Shown one piece after another: positions 11,973-21,592 of a DNA stretch of 64,000 bases (the stretch's first letter is position 1; every line of letters starts with the position of its first letter). This stretch comes from Hydrogenophaga borbori (GTDB lineage: Bacteria; Pseudomonadota; Gammaproteobacteria; Burkholderiales; Burkholderiaceae_C): contig NZ_QVLS01000005.1 in the NCBI RefSeq assembly GCF_003417535.1, positions 69,501 through 133,500 on the forward strand, given 5' to 3'. A program made the position numbers and the translations under genes. Under the pieces are notes generated by a model. The model searched no databases and was not told where the DNA came from. It saw only the letters and a list, made by a program, of their open reading frames with translations.

Positions 11973-13157
11973 TCACTGCTCGTTGAACAGCGTCTCGGGC
12001 GGGTTGGTCGTGGGGGGCGACGCCGGATCCACCGGTGGCGCCGCTGGGGTGGCTGGCGGTGTGGGCGTCTGCCTGGACCGAAGGCTGGGCCGTGGCACGC
12101 GCTGCGGCTTCAACGGGCCTCGAGGGCTGGTCGGCGGAGGCTGGTCGGGCGGCGTGGGGCTGGTGGGCGTCGACTGGGACTTGCTGGTCCGCAGGCTTTC
12201 CTCCGGGATGGGTTCGACGTTGGACCTGGGCCGATCCGACTGGGCGCCTGGTGGGGCGGGTTCCTCGGACGGCTCCAGGGTCGATGGCCGGTCCCGGCCC
12301 ACAGGCAAGAGTGGCAGTTGCAGGGTAGGGGCGCCAACTTGGGTATGGGGCGATGCGAGGGACTTTTCCGGGGGAAACATCAGGTCTTGAAGGTCAAGCA
12401 GCGCCTGCTCCCGCTTCTGCTTTTGCTTCAGCTTCTGTTGGTCCAGGTAGGTCTGTCTGATCGGGTTCAGATTCTGTCGGGCGACCTGCTTGACCGGCAG
12501 CCGGGCCACCCTGCTGGTTTTGACCTTTCTGGGCGTGCCGCCCGAGTTGGGGGGCGAGCTCTCCTCGCTCAGCGAGACCGTCGTTTGCGACGCGGTGCTG
12601 CTCTCGTCTTCATCCGTCGGCGGGTGCCGTGGCGATCTGTCCGTGTTCGACCGGGGCGTGTGCGCGCTCGGCTGCCGTGGCGTCGACGCCGTTGAGCGCG
12701 GCGCGACCTGGGCGCTTTCCATCCGCTTGAGTTGCTGCAGCAGTTCGGGGGTGCAGGGCAGGCCGAACACCTGGGTGCTGTCGCTCGCGCACAGCCTGCC
12801 GAGATCCTGGGCCGCTCGCTGGGCTTCGCGCGGCGCTGAAGGCAGCTTGAGCCAGGAGGTGGTCAGGCCCTTCAGCTGCGCGGTGGCGCCCTGGTGCTGG
12901 GTCTGCTTGAGCTTGCGCGGCTGCGTGGCGCGGGTCTGCGGGTCTTCGTGCCGAGAGTCGAACTTGGTGGTGATGTAAGGCTGCGCGGTCCGATCGGACG
13001 AGGGGGCGGTGGTCTTCAGGTAGAGCACCCGGGGCTGCTGGTCTTTCTCGGTCTTGTTCACCGCGGCCTCGACCACCTGGCGCAGGGGCGTCGCCTGGGC
13101 CTGGCCGGGCAGCGCGGCATCGAGCTTGTATTGTTTGGGGCTGGAGCGGGAGATCAT
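11973..13157 (-). CDS. Unrecognised protein, novel module plus long Pro/Ser/Thr-rich tail
   Basis: 394 aa, no family recognised. The N-terminal 150 residues carry the same module as the genes at 9183 and 10634: helix (PLRQVVEAAVNKTEK), beta pair VLYLKTTAPSSDRTAQPYIT (44-63), helices, then EAQRAAQDLGRL (111-122) and LLQQLKRM. From about 150 the protein is low complexity, rich in Pro, Ser, Thr, Arg and Gln, interrupted near 235 by a charged helix (LDQQKLKQKQKREQALLDL). No signal peptide or membrane helix. Some stretches are only 50% G+C (12421-12480). Such a folded head plus disordered tail recalls secreted effectors, but nothing proves secretion. Confidence 0.7.
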   Translation of the reverse strand: MISRSSPKQYKLDAALPGQAQATPLRQVVEAAVNKTEKDQQPRVLYLKTTAPSSDRTAQPYITTKFDSRHEDPQTRATQPRKLKQTQHQGATAQLKGLTTSWLKLPSAPREAQRAAQDLGRLCASDSTQVFGLPCTPELLQQLKRMESAQVAPRSTASTPRQPSAHTPRSNTDRSPRHPPTDEDESSTASQTTVSLSEESSPPNSGGTPRKVKTSRVARLPVKQVARQNLNPIRQTYLDQQKLKQKQKREQALLDLQDLMFPPEKSLASPHTQVGAPTLQLPLLPVGRDRPSTLEPSEEPAPPGAQSDRPRSNVEPIPEESLRTSKSQSTPTSPTPPDQPPPTSPRGPLKPQRVPRPSLRSRQTPTPPATPAAPPVDPASPPTTNPPETLFNEQ

Positions 13158-13168
13158 GGAGAGGGCGC

Positions 13169-13177
13169 GCGTGGCGC
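13169..13177 (-). promoter_or_regulatory. Shared leader motif GCRCCACSC (copy 3)
   Basis: GCGCCACGC on the minus strand at -20 to -12 from the ATG at 13157. With copy 1, 14 of the 20 bases before the ATG are identical. No Shine-Dalgarno is present. The rest of 13178-13286 holds nothing recognisable. Confidence 0.35.
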
Positions 13178-13286
13178 TGCGGAGTGGAAAACCCCTCTCG
13201 GTGGCAGCCGCCGCGGCGCGAAATCCTCAAGGACGCCTATCCGAGAGCGGCACCGCCCGGCCGCTTCCTGCTATCGAAGCGCGAGC

Positions 13287-14513
13287 TCAGGCCGGCTGGC
13301 GCCGCAGCAGGAACACCCCCAGCAGCGCCACGCCGACCAGCAGCGCCGGGAAGCCCAGCGTGGGCGACCACTGCAGCGCCGCCGCGCCCAGCGCGGGCGC
13401 CAGCACGCCGCCGAGCGTGTAGCTCATCACCAGCACGGCGGTGCTGTTCACCAGGGTGATGCCTTGCTCGCGCGAGCCGATGTCGATCATCGCCAGCGTG
13501 TAGAGGCAGCCGCCCGCGCCGCCCCACACGAAGGCCACGGGCGCGGCCAGCCAGGGCGTGTTCGCGACGAAGGGGATCAGCAGCGTGCCGAGCAGCGTGA
13601 TCCAGGCGCAGCCGCGCATGAGCAGCAGGCGCGCGGCGCGCTCGTCGCCCCAGCGCTGGCGCGGGTGGTGCGCCAGGCGGTCGGACAGCACGCCAGCGGG
13701 CAGCATCATCAGCGCACTGCCCAGCCCGCTGGCCGAGACCAGCAGGGCCGAGACCACCGCGCCCAGGCCCAGGGCCAGGCCATACAGCGGCAGGATGGAC
13801 GTGAGCCCGCTTTCGAAGAAGCCACCGACGAAGCCCACCGTCATGATCAGCGGGTGCGCGGCCAGCGCGTGCCACACGCCGCCCAGGCCCACGCGGGCCT
13901 CGTGCGCGTCGGCCGCGGGCGGCACGCGGGGGATCAGCAGGCTCCAGGCCAGGCCGATGGCCATGCAGCCGAAGGCGAGCCAGATCGCGGTGTCGCTCTG
14001 CGGCCCCACCCAGGCCAGCATCAGCGGGCCGAGCACGAAGGTGACGCCGACCAGGGTTTCGAAGATGCCCACGTAGCGGCCGCGCTGGCCGGGCGGCGCG
14101 AACTCGGCCACGATGGCCTCGGCCAGCACCCAGCGCAGGCCCGAGGCCATGCCGGCGATGAGCTTGAGCCCGAACCACAGCGGCAGCCAGGACGAGAGCG
14201 CGAAGCCCATGGTGGCCAGCGTGGGGATGAGCGCCGACAGCCACAGCGTGGGCCGCCTTCCCAGCGCGCGCGTGACGGACGAGGCGAAAGGCACCATGAG
14301 GAAGATGCCGAACCAGCCGCTGGCCGCGAACACGCCGGCCAGGGCGGTGGACTCGCCGCCGTCCTTCAGGCGCAGCAGCAGCAGGGGCGTGAGCATGAAG
14401 TAGCCCACGAGCTCGAAGAAGGTGGCGCCAAAGATGGCGACCAGGCCCAGGCGGGCGTGGGCCGGCGGCGCGGCGGGCGCTCGGCCGCCGGCGGGCAGCG
14501 GGTGTTCGCTCAT
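13287..14513 (-). CDS. MFS transporter
   Basis: 408 aa, the usual length for a 12-helix major facilitator. Hydrophobic helices run throughout ([51 protein letters not shown]), with the loop 2-3 type motif [14 protein letters not shown] and central charged loop. Probable drug or sugar efflux porter; the substrate cannot be told. Its ATG overlaps the stop of the HAD phosphatase (ATGA at 14510-14513), so the two are translationally coupled. Confidence 0.88.
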   Translation of the reverse strand: MSEHPLPAGGRAPAAPPAHARLGLVAIFGATFFELVGYFMLTPLLLLRLKDGGESTALAGVFAASGWFGIFLMVPFASSVTRALGRRPTLWLSALIPTLATMGFALSSWLPLWFGLKLIAGMASGLRWVLAEAIVAEFAPPGQRGRYVGIFETLVGVTFVLGPLMLAWVGPQSDTAIWLAFGCMAIGLAWSLLIPRVPPAADAHEARVGLGGVWHALAAHPLIMTVGFVGGFFESGLTSILPLYGLALGLGAVVSALLVSASGLGSALMMLPAGVLSDRLAHHPRQRWGDERAARLLLMRGCAWITLLGTLLIPFVANTPWLAAPVAFVWGGAGGCLYTLAMIDIGSREQGITLVNSTAVLVMSYTLGGVLAPALGAAALQWSPTLGFPALLVGVALLGVFLLRRQPA

Positions 14514-15310
14514 GCCTGGCCTCTGGCCGCCAGCACCGCCTCGGCCACGTCGGCGAAGCCCTGGCCCCGTTCGCGCGGGGCCACGTAGCGGGGGTGGTGC
14601 GCGAGCTGCGCCCAGAAGCGCGCGATGTTGGCCACGCCCACGCTGTGCGGGAAGCGCGCGAACATGGCGGCGTCGTTGGTGGAGTCGCCCACGTAGACCC
14701 AGTGATCGATCTCGGCGTCGAGGTCGCGCCCCAGGCGCTCGCGCAGGATCCAGCGCGCGCCGCTGAGCTTGTCGTGCGCGCCGATCCAGCCGTTGACGTG
14801 GATGGAACTCACGGTGGCGGTGAGGCCTTCGTCGCGCAGGATGCCGAGTGCGCGCGCGATGTCGGCCTCGCCCAGGTGGGCGTGCTCGCTGTGGTCGATG
14901 GCGATGTCGGTTTCGCGGCCCGCGCTGTCGGTGGCCAGGCGCGCCTGAGGCAGCTCGCGCAGTACACGCGCGGCGGCGGCCCGCAGGCGGGTGAGGTTCG
15001 CGGCGCGGGTGGCCGCGTCCTGCGCGTAGGCCTTGCGCAGGCGCCCGCCGTCGTTCCACAGCGCCACGGCGCCGTTCTCGGCCACGATGGCGTCGACCGG
15101 CCAGCTCAGCGCGAAGGGTTTGCTCCAGCCGGCCGGGCGGCCGGTGACGGCGAACACCGGCAGGCCGGCCGCGCGCAGGCGGAGCAGTGCCGCGCCCGCC
15201 TCGGGCGCCAGCGCCCCCTCGGCCGTGAGGGTGTCGTCGATGTCGGTGAGCACGCCATGGATGCGCGCGCGCTCGTGCGGGGGCCAGTCGGCCAGCGGGG
15301 TGGGTTGCAT
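14510..15310 (-). CDS. HAD-IIB hydrolase, mannosyl-3-phosphoglycerate/sucrose-phosphate phosphatase type
   Basis: 266 aa. HAD motif I DIDDTLT (residues about 22-28), motif II FAVTGRP, motif [12 protein letters not shown] and a type-IIB cap ([14 protein letters not shown]; metal loop near VAENGAVA). This combination fits phosphatases acting on sugar phosphates such as mannosyl-3-phosphoglycerate, but no partner synthase is nearby. First gene of a two-gene unit with the MFS transporter, which might export or import the related solute. Confidence 0.82.
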   Translation of the reverse strand: MQPTPLADWPPHERARIHGVLTDIDDTLTAEGALAPEAGAALLRLRAAGLPVFAVTGRPAGWSKPFALSWPVDAIVAENGAVALWNDGGRLRKAYAQDAATRAANLTRLRAAAARVLRELPQARLATDSAGRETDIAIDHSEHAHLGEADIARALGILRDEGLTATVSSIHVNGWIGAHDKLSGARWILRERLGRDLDAEIDHWVYVGDSTNDAAMFARFPHSVGVANIARFWAQLAHHPRYVAPRERGQGFADVAEAVLAARGQA

Positions 15311-15361
15311 GGAGGGGCGGCAGTTTCTCACAGGGGCCGCACCGGCGTGGTGCCACTGGGA

Positions 15362-15373
15362 GGGGATATCCCC
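15362..15373. promoter_or_regulatory. Perfect 12-base palindrome at the ahcY promoter
   Basis: GGGGATATCCCC is fully symmetrical. It sits directly upstream of, and partly over, the expected -35 position of the TAGAAT box at 15394, where a repressor or activator site would act. The binding protein is unknown. Confidence 0.4.
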
Positions 15374-15393
15374 ACGCCAGAAAGGAGGCCGAG

Positions 15394-15399
15394 TAGAAT
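15394..15399 (+). promoter_or_regulatory. ahcY: Probable -10 box of the ahcY operon
   Basis: TAGAAT differs from TATAAT by one base and would start transcription near 15406, just before the first paired base of the riboswitch (15410). No convincing -35 is seen at 17 bases, which may mean activator dependence. Confidence 0.5.
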
Positions 15400-15409
15400 G
15401 CCGGCCCAT

Positions 15410-15490
15410 CCGAGGAGCGTTGCAGCGCCCCACCCGCACCGAGCGGGCCGCGGGCGTGAGGCTCGGACCCTTCAACCGGCAACCACGCTC
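15410..15490 (+). ncRNA. S-adenosylhomocysteine (SAH) riboswitch
   Basis: Matches the SAH riboswitch consensus and position before ahcY. P1 pairs GAGCGT (15415-15420) with ACGCTC (15485-15490) perfectly; CCGAG (15410-15414) pairs with CTCGG (15462-15466) in the pseudoknot; P2 pairs CGCCC (15426-15430) with GGGCG (15452-15456), capped by a hairpin CCCGC/GCGGG (15433-15437/15443-15447). The conserved GAGGAGCGTTGCAGCG and TGAGGCTCGG blocks are present. Known members turn expression on when SAH accumulates. The ahcY ATG is 72 bases downstream. Confidence 0.92.
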
Positions 15491-15562
15491 ATCCACTGCA
15501 CGTGCGATGGGTTCCCTCGTCTCCCTTCCCGCGCGGTGGCTTTCAACGTTTTGGAGCGCCAC

Positions 15563-16993
<1,431 letters not shown>

Positions 16994-17001
16994 TCGCCGC
17001 C

Positions 17002-17757
17002 GTGCGCGCCGACCAGTTGCTCGTCGAGCGTGGTCTGGCGGCGTCGCGCTCGCAGGCCCAGCGGCTGATCGCGGCCGGCGTGCGCTGGCGCGCCGGTGGC
17101 GGCTGGCGGCCCGTGGCCAAGAACGGCGACGAGCTGCCCGCCGGCGCCGAGCTGGAGCTGCTGGACGCGGCCGAGGCGCGCTACGTCTCGCGCGGCGGCC
17201 TGAAGCTGGAGGGTGCGCTGGCGCACACCGGCGTCGATCCGCGCGGCCTGCACGCGCTCGACGTGGGCCAGAGCACCGGCGGCTTCACCGATTGCCTGCT
17301 GCAGCGCGGCGCGGCCCAGGTGGTGGGCGTGGACGTGGGCAGCGGCCAGCTCAACGCGCGCCTGCGCGGGGATGCGCGGGTGATCGTCATCGAGCATTGC
17401 AACGCGCGCGATTTGACGGCTCAGCGCCTGCGCGAGGCCGGGGCCGAGCCGCCTTTTGACCTGATCGTCGGCGACCTGTCCTTCATCTCGCAGACCCTGG
17501 TGTGGCCCGCGCTGGCGCCGCTGCTCAAGCCCGGCGGCCACGGCCTGGTGCTCGTCAAGCCGCAGTTCGAGCTGCAGCCCGAAGACATCGGCAAGGGTGG
17601 CCTGGTGAAGGACGCCGCCTCGTACGCGCGGGTGCGCGAGCGCATCACGACCGCGCTGCAAGGCCTGGGCCTTGAGCCGCTCGACTATTTCGACAGCCCC
17701 ATCGCCGGTGGCGATGGCAACCGCGAGTTCTTCGTCTTCATTCGGAAACCGGCATGA
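17002..17757 (+). CDS. tlyA: TlyA-type rRNA methyltransferase (S4 + FtsJ domains)
   Basis: 251 aa. N-terminal S4 RNA-binding domain (RADQLLVERGLAASRSQAQRL) and an FtsJ-like methyltransferase core (LDVGQSTGGFTDCLLQRGA; VVGVDVGSGQL; DLIVGDLSFIS; LVKPQFEL). TlyA enzymes make 2'-O-methylcytidine in rRNA, and some homologues are annotated as hemolysins. No ATG exists in the right place; GTG at 17002, 8 bases after the ahcY stop, begins exactly at the family N-terminus. Its end overlaps metF (ATGA). Being SAM-dependent, it produces the SAH that ahcY removes. Confidence 0.92.
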   Translation: MRADQLLVERGLAASRSQAQRLIAAGVRWRAGGGWRPVAKNGDELPAGAELELLDAAEARYVSRGGLKLEGALAHTGVDPRGLHALDVGQSTGGFTDCLLQRGAAQVVGVDVGSGQLNARLRGDARVIVIEHCNARDLTAQRLREAGAEPPFDLIVGDLSFISQTLVWPALAPLLKPGGHGLVLVKPQFELQPEDIGKGGLVKDAASYARVRERITTALQGLGLEPLDYFDSPIAGGDGNREFFVFIRKPA

Positions 17758-18584
17758 ACCTGCCCATCAGCTTCGAATTCTTCCCGCCCAAGACGCCCGA
17801 AGGCGCGCAGAAGCTGCGCGCCGTGCGCCAGCAGCTCTACGCGCGCGCGCCGCTGTTCTGCTCCGTCACCTACGGCGCCGGCGGCTCCACGCAGGAGGGC
17901 ACCTTCGGCACCGTGCGCGAGATCCTCGCCGAGGGCGTGGACGCGGCCTCGCACTTCTCGTGCATCGGCGCCACGCGCGCCGGCGTGCGCGAGCAGCTGG
18001 CGCAGCTCAAGGCCATGGGCGTCAAGCGCCTGGTGGCGCTGCGCGGCGACCTGCCCAGCGGCTATGGCCTGGGCGGCGAGTTCCACTACGCGAGCGACCT
18101 CGTGGCCTTCATCCGCGCCGAGACCGGCGAGGACTTCCACCTGGAGGTGGCGGCCTATCCCGAGGTGCACCCGCAGGCCCGCTCGCCCGAGGCCGACCTC
18201 AAGGCGTATGTGACCAAGGTCCGGGCCGGCGCGCATTCGGCGATCACGCAGTACTTCTACAGCGCCGATGCCTACTTCCGCTTCGTCGACGAGGCGCGCG
18301 CCCTGGGCGCCGACATTCCGGTGGTGCCCGGCATCATGCCCATCACCAGTTCCACGCAGCTCATGCGCTTCTCCGATGCGTGCGGGGCCGAGATCCCGCG
18401 CTGGATCCGGCTGCGCCTGCAGGCCTACGGCGACGACACGGCCTCGATCAAGTCCTTCGGCCTCGACGTCGTCACGTCCTTGTGTGAGCAATTGCTTCGC
18501 GGCGGGGTGCCGGGCCTGCACTTCTATACGATGAACCAGAGCGCGGCGACGCTGGAGATCCTGCGCCGCCTCGACGCCCGCTGA
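17754..18584 (+). CDS. metF: Methylenetetrahydrofolate reductase
   Basis: 276 aa, the usual bacterial MetF length. Flavoprotein that reduces 5,10-methylene-THF to 5-methyl-THF for methionine synthesis. Family motifs: [10 protein letters not shown] at the N-terminus (catalytic Glu), [43 protein letters not shown] and FYTMNQS. Overlaps tlyA by ATGA and is therefore coupled to the riboswitch operon, linking homocysteine release to its remethylation. Confidence 0.96.
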   Translation: MNLPISFEFFPPKTPEGAQKLRAVRQQLYARAPLFCSVTYGAGGSTQEGTFGTVREILAEGVDAASHFSCIGATRAGVREQLAQLKAMGVKRLVALRGDLPSGYGLGGEFHYASDLVAFIRAETGEDFHLEVAAYPEVHPQARSPEADLKAYVTKVRAGAHSAITQYFYSADAYFRFVDEARALGADIPVVPGIMPITSSTQLMRFSDACGAEIPRWIRLRLQAYGDDTASIKSFGLDVVTSLCEQLLRGGVPGLHFYTMNQSAATLEILRRLDAR

Positions 18585-18600
18585 TGGCCCCCTGCCCCGC

Positions 18601-19011
18601 ATGACGCCCACCCGCCTCGCCGCCCTGGCCGTGCTCGCCGTCGCCCTCGTGGGCTGCGCGAGCCGCGGCGGGCCGCCGGGCGAGGACTGGGGCGCGGACG
18701 GGCCGGCCGCGCACGAGGCGCGCGAGATCGGGCGCGGCAACGCCTCGTGGTACGGCGAGCCGCACCATGGCCGGCGCACCGCGAACGGCGAGGTCTTCGA
18801 CATGAACGAACTCACCGCTGCGCACAAGACCCTGCCATTCGGCACGCGCGTGCGCGTGGAGAACCCGGCCACGGGGCAGGCGGTGGTGGTGCGCATCAAC
18901 GACCGCGGGCCGTTCGCGCCGGGGCGCGTGATCGACCTCAGCCGCGCGGCGGCCGAGCGCATCGGCCTCATCCGCGCGGGCGTGGCGCCCGTGGTGCTCT
19001 ACACCGATTGA
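18601..19011 (+). CDS. RlpA-like lipoprotein (double-psi beta-barrel)
   Basis: 136 aa. Lipoprotein signal with lipobox LVGC (Cys19), short linker, then an RlpA domain: [56 protein letters not shown]. The catalytic-type Asp and His of peptidoglycan glycosylases of this fold are present. There is no C-terminal SPOR domain, so septal targeting must differ from full-length RlpA. Follows metF by 16 bases, perhaps read through from it. Confidence 0.88.
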   Translation: MTPTRLAALAVLAVALVGCASRGGPPGEDWGADGPAAHEAREIGRGNASWYGEPHHGRRTANGEVFDMNELTAAHKTLPFGTRVRVENPATGQAVVVRINDRGPFAPGRVIDLSRAAAERIGLIRAGVAPVVLYTD

Positions 19012-19030
19012 GCGGGCCGCCGGTGGCCGC

Positions 19031-20137
19031 TCAGCGCTCGTCGTAGCTGACGACGACCCGGTCGGTGGTGGGGCGGGCCTGGCAGCTCAGCACGAAGCCC
19101 TGTTCGGTTTCCCAGGGCTCCAGCGTGAAGTTCTTCTCCATCTCCACCTGGCCTTCCATGACCTTGGCGCGGCAGGTGCAGCACACGCCGCCGCGGCAGG
19201 ACCAGGGCAGGTCCAGGCCGGCCTCCAGCGCCACGTCGAGCACGCGCTGGTCGCGGCCCATGCGCAGTTCGTGCGGTTTGCCGTCGAGCACCACGGTCAG
19301 GGCCACCTCGCCCTCGGCCTGGGGCGCGCGGCCCAGCTGCACGCGCTCGCGCTCGCCGCGCGGCAGGGCCTCCAGCGTCGGCGAGGTGAAGCGCTCGGTG
19401 TGGATGCGCTCGGGCTTCACGCCGGCGCCCAGCAGGGCCTGCTCGGTGGCCTCGATCATGGCCTCGGGGCCGCAGACGAAGACCTCGTCCATGCTGGGCA
19501 CGGGCAGCAGGGCGGCGATGAGGGCGCGCACCTTGTCGCCGTCGATGCGGCCTTCCAGCAGCGGCACCTCCTGCGCCTGGCGCGAGAGGATGTGGATCAG
19601 CGTGAGGCGGTCGCGGTAGCGGTCCTTCAGGTCTTGCAGGGCCTCGTTGAACATCACGCTGGCCATGCGCCGGTTGCCATAGACCAGGGTGAACTTGGCG
19701 GTGGGCGATTCCTCCAGTGTGCTGGTCATGATGGACAGGATGGGCGTGATGCCCGAGCCCGCCGCGAAACCCACCCGGTGCAGGGCGCGCGGGCGGTGCA
19801 CGGTGAAGCGGCCGTCGGGCGGCATCGCCTGCAGCGTGTCGCCGGCCTTCAACCGCGTGGCGGCCCAGTTGCTGAACACGCCGCCGTCGACCGGGCGGAT
19901 GCCCAGCGTGAGCTCGCCCTTGCTGGTGTACAGGCTGCGTGGGCTGCTGATGGAGTAGCTGCGCCGCACGTCCTGGCCGTCGATGAGCGCGCGCACCGTG
20001 AGGAACTGGCCGGGCTCGAAGGCGAAGGCGCCGCGCCGCTCAGCGGGCACGGCCAGGGTGACGGCCACCGAGCCCGCGGCCTCGGGGCTCACGCGTGCAA
20101 TGGGCAGCTCGACGAATCCGCGGGGGCTGGTGCTCAT
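19031..20137 (-). CDS. paaE: Phenylacetyl-CoA epoxidase reductase PaaE
   Basis: 368 aa. Electron-transfer subunit: FAD-binding domain (RRSYSISSPRS), NAD-binding domain (AAGSGITPILSIM; VFVCGPEAMIEATEQAL) and a C-terminal plant-type 2Fe-2S ferredoxin (CRGGVCCTCRAKV with a later C in LSCQARP). The start at 20137 matches the family; the longer frame to 20203 lies inside paaD. Last gene of paaABCDE; its start lies 3 bases from the paaD stop. Passes electrons from NADPH to the PaaA di-iron site. Confidence 0.95.
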   Translation of the reverse strand: MSTSPRGFVELPIARVSPEAAGSVAVTLAVPAERRGAFAFEPGQFLTVRALIDGQDVRRSYSISSPRSLYTSKGELTLGIRPVDGGVFSNWAATRLKAGDTLQAMPPDGRFTVHRPRALHRVGFAAGSGITPILSIMTSTLEESPTAKFTLVYGNRRMASVMFNEALQDLKDRYRDRLTLIHILSRQAQEVPLLEGRIDGDKVRALIAALLPVPSMDEVFVCGPEAMIEATEQALLGAGVKPERIHTERFTSPTLEALPRGERERVQLGRAPQAEGEVALTVVLDGKPHELRMGRDQRVLDVALEAGLDLPWSCRGGVCCTCRAKVMEGQVEMEKNFTLEPWETEQGFVLSCQARPTTDRVVVSYDER

Positions 20138-20139
20138 GG

Positions 20140-20664
20140 TCAGTAGGGCTTGAAGAGGTCGAAGGGTTCGAGGCAGTCCAGGCAGCGGTAGAGCGCCTTG
20201 CACGCGGTCGAGCCGAAGGGCGAGGTTTGTGTGGTGTGGGTGGAGCCGCAGCGCGGACAGGGCACGGGCTGGCCGGCGGCGCGGCGCGCGAAGCCCACCA
20301 CCTGGGCGCCGGCCTGCGCGGCGCGGCCATTGGGCGGCGCGATGCCGTAGGCGCGCAGCTTCTCGCGCGCGGCGGGCGCCATCCAGTCGGTGGTCCAGGC
20401 GGGCGAGAGCTGCGTCACCACGCGTGCGGCGATGCCGCTGTCGCGCAGCGCGGCGCGGATGTCGTCCTCGATTTGCCCCATGGCCGGGCAGCCGCTGTAG
20501 GTGGGCGTGATGACCACCTCGGCCACGCCGTCCCCGCCCCGGCGCACCTCGCGCAGGATGCCCAGCTCGGCCAGGCTCACCACGGGGATCTCGGGGTCGC
20601 TCAGGTGCGCGATGGCCGCGCGCACGGCGTCCAGCGAAGGGGGGTCGCGCAGCGCCGCGTCCAT
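20140..20664 (-). CDS. paaD: Phenylacetyl-CoA epoxidase assembly protein PaaD
   Basis: 174 aa. N-terminal MIP18/DUF59 domain (LSDPEIPVVSLAELGIL; ITPTYSGCPAM) and a C-terminal four-cysteine zinc-ribbon-like part (PCPRCGS; STACKALYRCLDCLEPFD). Thought to help mature or assemble the iron centre of the epoxidase. Lies 4 bases after the paaC stop in the paa operon. Confidence 0.93.
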   Translation of the reverse strand: MDAALRDPPSLDAVRAAIAHLSDPEIPVVSLAELGILREVRRGGDGVAEVVITPTYSGCPAMGQIEDDIRAALRDSGIAARVVTQLSPAWTTDWMAPAAREKLRAYGIAPPNGRAAQAGAQVVGFARRAAGQPVPCPRCGSTHTTQTSPFGSTACKALYRCLDCLEPFDLFKPY

Positions 20665-20668
20665 GGCC

Positions 20669-21592
20669 TCACCACACGGCCTGGGGGTGTTCGCGGGCCA
20701 GGCTCTGCATTTCGGCGAGCAGGAAGCCCATGTGTTCGGAGTGCAGGCCGCGCTTGCCCTGCGTCACGTAGCCGCCGTCGGCGGGGCGTCGCAGCGTGGC
20801 CTCGGCCAGCACCTCGTCCAGCAGCGCATCCCAGGCGGGCTTGAGTTCGGCGAGGGCCACGCCAGTGCCGTTGGCCACGGCGGCGGACTCGGCCTCGTCG
20901 CCGGTCCAGAACTCCTGGGTGTGCGGCATGAGGTGGTCCAGCGCGGCCTGCGCGCGGGCGCGGCTCTCATCGGTGCCGTCGCCCAGGCGCACCAGCCAGT
21001 CGCCGGCGTGGCTCAGGTGGTAGCGCACCTCTTTGAGCGACTTGGCCGCGATGGCGGCGAGCTGCGGATCGGCGCTGGCCTGCAGGCGCTCCCACCACAG
21101 GTTCATGAGCGCGGCGTAGAGCACGTTGCGCACGGTGGTGGTGGCGAAGTCGCGGTCGGCGCGCGCGGGGCCGGCGAGCGGGCCGTGGTGCGGCAACTCC
21201 AGCAGCGTGAAGTTGCGGAACTCGTGCGTGGCGCGGAAGTAGGCCAGGCTGTCTTCGGTCAGGGCGCCGTCGGCGCGCGCGCCTTGCAGGTGGGCGAAGC
21301 GCTGGGCCTGCGCGGGCTCGGCGTTGATGCACCGGGCCGCGTGCTGGTAGAGCAGGCGCGCCTGGCCCAGGTGGTCGAGCGCGTGGTTGGCCAGGGCCAG
21401 ATCCTCTTCCAGGATGGGCCCGTGGCCGCACCACTCGGCGTTGCGCTGGCCGAGCACGAGGGCGTTGTCGGCCAGGTGCAGCAGGTAGTCGACGGGAGCG
21501 GAGTCGCCTGCCCCCACGCGGCCCACGTCGTGTGGTGCGCTGCCCCCCGAGGGGGTGCCGGCTGGCTTGGAGCGGTCCTGCGCGGCGCCCAT
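20669..21592 (-). CDS. paaC: Phenylacetyl-CoA epoxidase structural subunit PaaC
   Basis: 307 aa against about 250 in most PaaC proteins. Conserved sequence begins near residue 34 (DYLLHLADNALVLGQRNAEW) and continues with helical ferritin-like segments (ALDHLGQARLLYQ; EVRYHLSHAGDW; GLHSEHMGFLLAEMQ). PaaC is the catalytically inactive partner of PaaA. The ATG at 21592 overlaps the paaB stop (TGATG). Residues about 5-28 are encoded by a copy of an intergenic repeat, explaining the extra N-terminus. A GTG at 21517 (282 aa) is an alternative start that would skip most of it. Confidence 0.9.
   Translation of the reverse strand: MGAAQDRSKPAGTPSGGSAPHDVGRVGAGDSAPVDYLLHLADNALVLGQRNAEWCGHGPILEEDLALANHALDHLGQARLLYQHAARCINAEPAQAQRFAHLQGARADGALTEDSLAYFRATHEFRNFTLLELPHHGPLAGPARADRDFATTTVRNVLYAALMNLWWERLQASADPQLAAIAAKSLKEVRYHLSHAGDWLVRLGDGTDESRARAQAALDHLMPHTQEFWTGDEAESAAVANGTGVALAELKPAWDALLDEVLAEATLRRPADGGYVTQGKRGLHSEHMGFLLAEMQSLAREHPQAVW
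21510..21578 (-). repeat. Comamonadaceae-like intergenic repeat, copy inside paaC 5' end
   Basis: On the minus strand the copy runs from GGACCGCTCCAAGCC through ACCCCCTCGGGGGG to CGCGTGGGGG. It aligns block by block with 29670-29735. It lies between the paaB stop and the conserved part of paaC and is read in frame. Confidence 0.6.

Noticed and set aside
13287..15482. A fused phosphatase-transporter protein in one long minus-strand frame
   Set aside because: The phosphatase is read in a different frame and the two genes overlap only by ATGA; the long frame upstream of 14513 has no transporter-like content.
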